7,149 nt of DNA. Source: Candidatus Hydrogenedentota bacterium. Its GTDB lineage: Bacteria > Hydrogenedentota > Hydrogenedentia > Hydrogenedentales > SLHB01. This document shows positions 5,312 to 7,149 of the stretch, in pieces. Numbering within the stretch: the first letter of the stretch is position 1; the number at the start of each line of letters is the position of its first letter. The stretch lies in the NCBI GenBank assembly GCA_003552485.1, contig PUMX01000160.1:1-7149 (forward strand). Direction: 5' to 3'. The translations under genes and the position numbers were made by a program. The notes under the pieces are model-generated. The model was not told the DNA's origin and did no database searches. It saw only the letters and a list, made by a program, of their open reading frames with translations.

Positions 5312-6606
5312 AAAAAGTGCTCTTGTTAGTGAGCCTGTTCTTTTTCGCCTTGGCGAGCGCATCCATTCTTCATGGCGGGGATGATCCCGGTGGAGGAGAA
5401 AAGGAAACCGTTGACATCAGCATCACAAACTATTTTGACAAAGAAAACGAAATCCCGGTTGACATCGACCCCCAGCCGCACGGCTCACGAATTTCTTTTG
5501 ATGCAGACATCGGAGAACACGAAGGTTACGAATTCGCCTACTGGATCGTGAACGGCAACATCCGCAAGGATCTGCCTCTCGACCATGAATTCGTCGTTCG
5601 CAGCCAGATGGACATCAAGGCCCATTTCTCTCCTGATGAGCAGCATTTGGCCGTCTTCATGGATGCGAACGAGAACTGGATTGATACCATGTATGTGGAA
5701 GACAAAGAAGCGGTTGAGGAAACACCCGATGTCGCCGGATTCGACAAACCGGGCTATCTCGTGGCCGACCCCGCCTGGGACAAGCCTCTTAGCGACATCA
5801 CAGAAAACACCGTTTTCATCCTTCAATATGAGCGTGATCTCGACGATACCTACGCCCTCACCGTGGAGAACGGCTCCACCGACGAGACCGAGTATTTGTT
5901 CAACGAGGTCGCGACCGTCACTGCCGATGGCGAGGACTTCTCCCATTGGATGATCGATGACACCATTGTGAGTTATGACGAGACGTATTCATTCACGATG
6001 GTGGAAGATGTGACCATCGAAGGCGTATATGAAGGAGCTTTAGAAGAAGAACCCCTGGTCACCATCAGTGATGCTTATGCATGGCGTGATGGCCATGATT
6101 CCCACGTGGGGCAGTTCTATCTTCCCGAAAGCTATGAACTCATCGAATACGGCATGATCACGACAAGCGCCCCCTTCGATGCCATCGATCTCAACACAGA
6201 AGGCATCACACACGTCATGGGATCGAAATTCGTGGGTGCGACCAACGAATTCCTTGTGACCGTCGCTTCCGAGACCAGCGAGAACCCGAGAGCCTATCTC
6301 GTCTATGAACATGAAGGAGAACTCGGTGTCGTCTACAGTGAAACTGTGAATGATGAGGTAGTTATGGAATGGACATCACGGGATATTCCACAAGAAGTCC
6401 TAATTCAACTGCCAGACGGCATGGATGGATACGTTCAAGAGTTTTCCTTGTACGTATATGATCCCCATGAAGATGAATGGTACATGGAAGGGCAGACCGA
6501 AGATGGTGAATTAATAGTGTGTGATTGTATTGTCGACGTTGATCCGGAATACCTTCACTTCAAGATTGACGGGGTGTTCTATCAAGTCACAGAAGTGTCG
6601 TCATGA
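5308..6606 (+). CDS. Secreted protein with three InlB-like repeats
   Basis: A 432-residue protein whose ATG overlaps the stop of the peptide gene; a purine-rich GAGGGAG before the ATG may serve as ribosome binding site. It has a Sec signal peptide (KK, hydrophobic run, A16-S-A18 as probable cleavage site) and no lipobox, LPXTG or C-terminal membrane segment, so it should be released or held noncovalently. Residues 61-107 and 181-242 look like divergent InlB repeats (W79-I-V-N-G; HWMIDDTIVSYDETYSF 213-229). Residues 113-176 look like a Flg_new-type repeat with GYLVADPAWD. Residues 248-344 form another beta-rich domain (VGQFYLPESYELIEYGMIT, then RAYLVYEHEGELGVVYSET) that I recognise as recurrent in Bacillota surface proteins but cannot name. 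Residues 345-432 are unrecognised and encoded by DNA poorer in GC. Role unknown; probably adhesion or surface binding. Confidence 0.9.
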   Translation: MKKVLLLVSLFFFALASASILHGGDDPGGGEKETVDISITNYFDKENEIPVDIDPQPHGSRISFDADIGEHEGYEFAYWIVNGNIRKDLPLDHEFVVRSQMDIKAHFSPDEQHLAVFMDANENWIDTMYVEDKEAVEETPDVAGFDKPGYLVADPAWDKPLSDITENTVFILQYERDLDDTYALTVENGSTDETEYLFNEVATVTADGEDFSHWMIDDTIVSYDETYSFTMVEDVTIEGVYEGALEEEPLVTISDAYAWRDGHDSHVGQFYLPESYELIEYGMITTSAPFDAIDLNTEGITHVMGSKFVGATNEFLVTVASETSENPRAYLVYEHEGELGVVYSETVNDEVVMEWTSRDIPQEVLIQLPDGMDGYVQEFSLYVYDPHEDEWYMEGQTEDGELIVCDCIVDVDPEYLHFKIDGVFYQVTEVSS

Positions 6607-6686
6607 GGTCACATAAAATGAACAAATCTTCTAAATCGGCAAAAAGAAGAGATTATTTCAGTACTAATAGATGGGGGATGCATGAA

Positions 6687-7149
6687 ATGAAGAGAATCTT
6701 GTTGTCGCTCATGATCGCACTGGCGTTCGTTTTTGCAGTGGGCATGAGCGCAGAAGGATTGCATGCTGAAGAAAACCAAGACAATAACGATAATGATGTG
6801 GATTTGCCCACAGGACAGATTGAAGATATCGATGACGGCACAGGGATAGTGATTATTGGAGAGTATGTCTTTGATGTCAGCTCTCCGAAATACAACATGA
6901 ATAACTACCTCAAAGCTGCCCAGACCGCACATTTCAATGAGGAAACCGAACAATACGAAATCTATCGATGGATAAGGAACCAATGGCATGACACCGTGAA
7001 AAACGAGGACCGCGGCTATTTTGATTTGGTCCCCGTTGCAGACATCAGCGAAATGAATGCCGACGGCACCTACACCTATTGGAACATGGAACATGTCGCC
7101 GACATCAATTTCGATGCCGCTCTCGATTACGAATACGACCCTGCATACG
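6687..7149 (+). CDS. Secreted protein of unknown function, N-terminal part (cut by right edge)
   Basis: The frame stays open to the right edge (154 residues visible). I chose ATG 6687 because GGGGGA (6673-6678) is eight bases upstream and the product begins with a standard Sec signal peptide: KR, a hydrophobic core, then cleavage after A22 or A27 (SAEGLHA). In-frame ATGs at 6678, 6618 and 6603 exist. The one at 6603 overlaps the upstream stop as ATGA and would add 28 basic residues ahead of the hydrophobic core. The mature start is Asn/Asp/Glu-rich, followed by a segment GTGIVIIGEYVFDVSSPKYN and a run with several Trp and Tyr. No cysteine or lipobox is visible. I do not recognise the family. 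The 80 bases before it contain no terminator, so it is probably co-transcribed with the repeat-protein gene. Confidence 0.8.
   Translation, partial: MKRILLSLMIALAFVFAVGMSAEGLHAEENQDNNDNDVDLPTGQIEDIDDGTGIVIIGEYVFDVSSPKYNMNNYLKAAQTAHFNEETEQYEIYRWIRNQWHDTVKNEDRGYFDLVPVADISEMNADGTYTYWNMEHVADINFDAALDYEYDPAY

Overview
The window looks like chromosomal DNA from a member of the Bacillota (Firmicutes) or a close relative of the Mollicutes that uses the standard genetic code. The signs are strong AGGAGG-type ribosome binding sites, sigma-A-like promoters, short U-tailed intrinsic terminators, UGA used as a stop, and several lipoproteins or secreted proteins carrying InlB-type repeats. The exact genus cannot be read from this sequence. 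Every gene I can support lies on the + strand; I saw no rRNA, tRNA, CRISPR array, insertion sequence or attachment site.

Layout. Positions 1-1058 hold the C-terminal part of an ABC-type AAA ATPase of the AAA_13 (RloC/PrrC-like) class, cut by the left edge and poorer in GC than the genes that follow. A 294-base gap carries a weak hairpin, a good promoter (1190-1218) and a nested stem-loop (1250-1301) in the 5' leader of a small lipoprotein gene with a PrcB-like C-terminal region (1353-1874). A perfect terminator and a second clean promoter separate that gene from a class I PLP aminotransferase (1987-3207). A third terminator is followed at once by a lipoprotein with one InlB B-repeat and a six-bladed kelch-like propeller (3272-4570), which has its own strong terminator (4617-4654).

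After a noncoding stretch, 4897-5100 has the parts of an attenuator-like leader: an extended -10 promoter, a GC-rich hairpin, a possible 23-codon leader ORF, and a terminator whose stem overlaps that ORF's stop codon. Downstream lie a 49-residue peptide gene (5162-5311), overlapping by four bases a secreted repeat protein (5308-6606), then a further secreted protein (6687 to the right edge). These three appear to form one operon for exported products.

How the genes work together. I see no single pathway. The window mixes one housekeeping metabolic gene (the aminotransferase), a probable defence or toxin ATPase at the left edge, and several exported proteins of unknown role. The most distinctive parts are the leader at 4897-5100 with the small peptide gene behind it, and the ATPase C-terminus with its R-x3-E and LN-x3-H signature.
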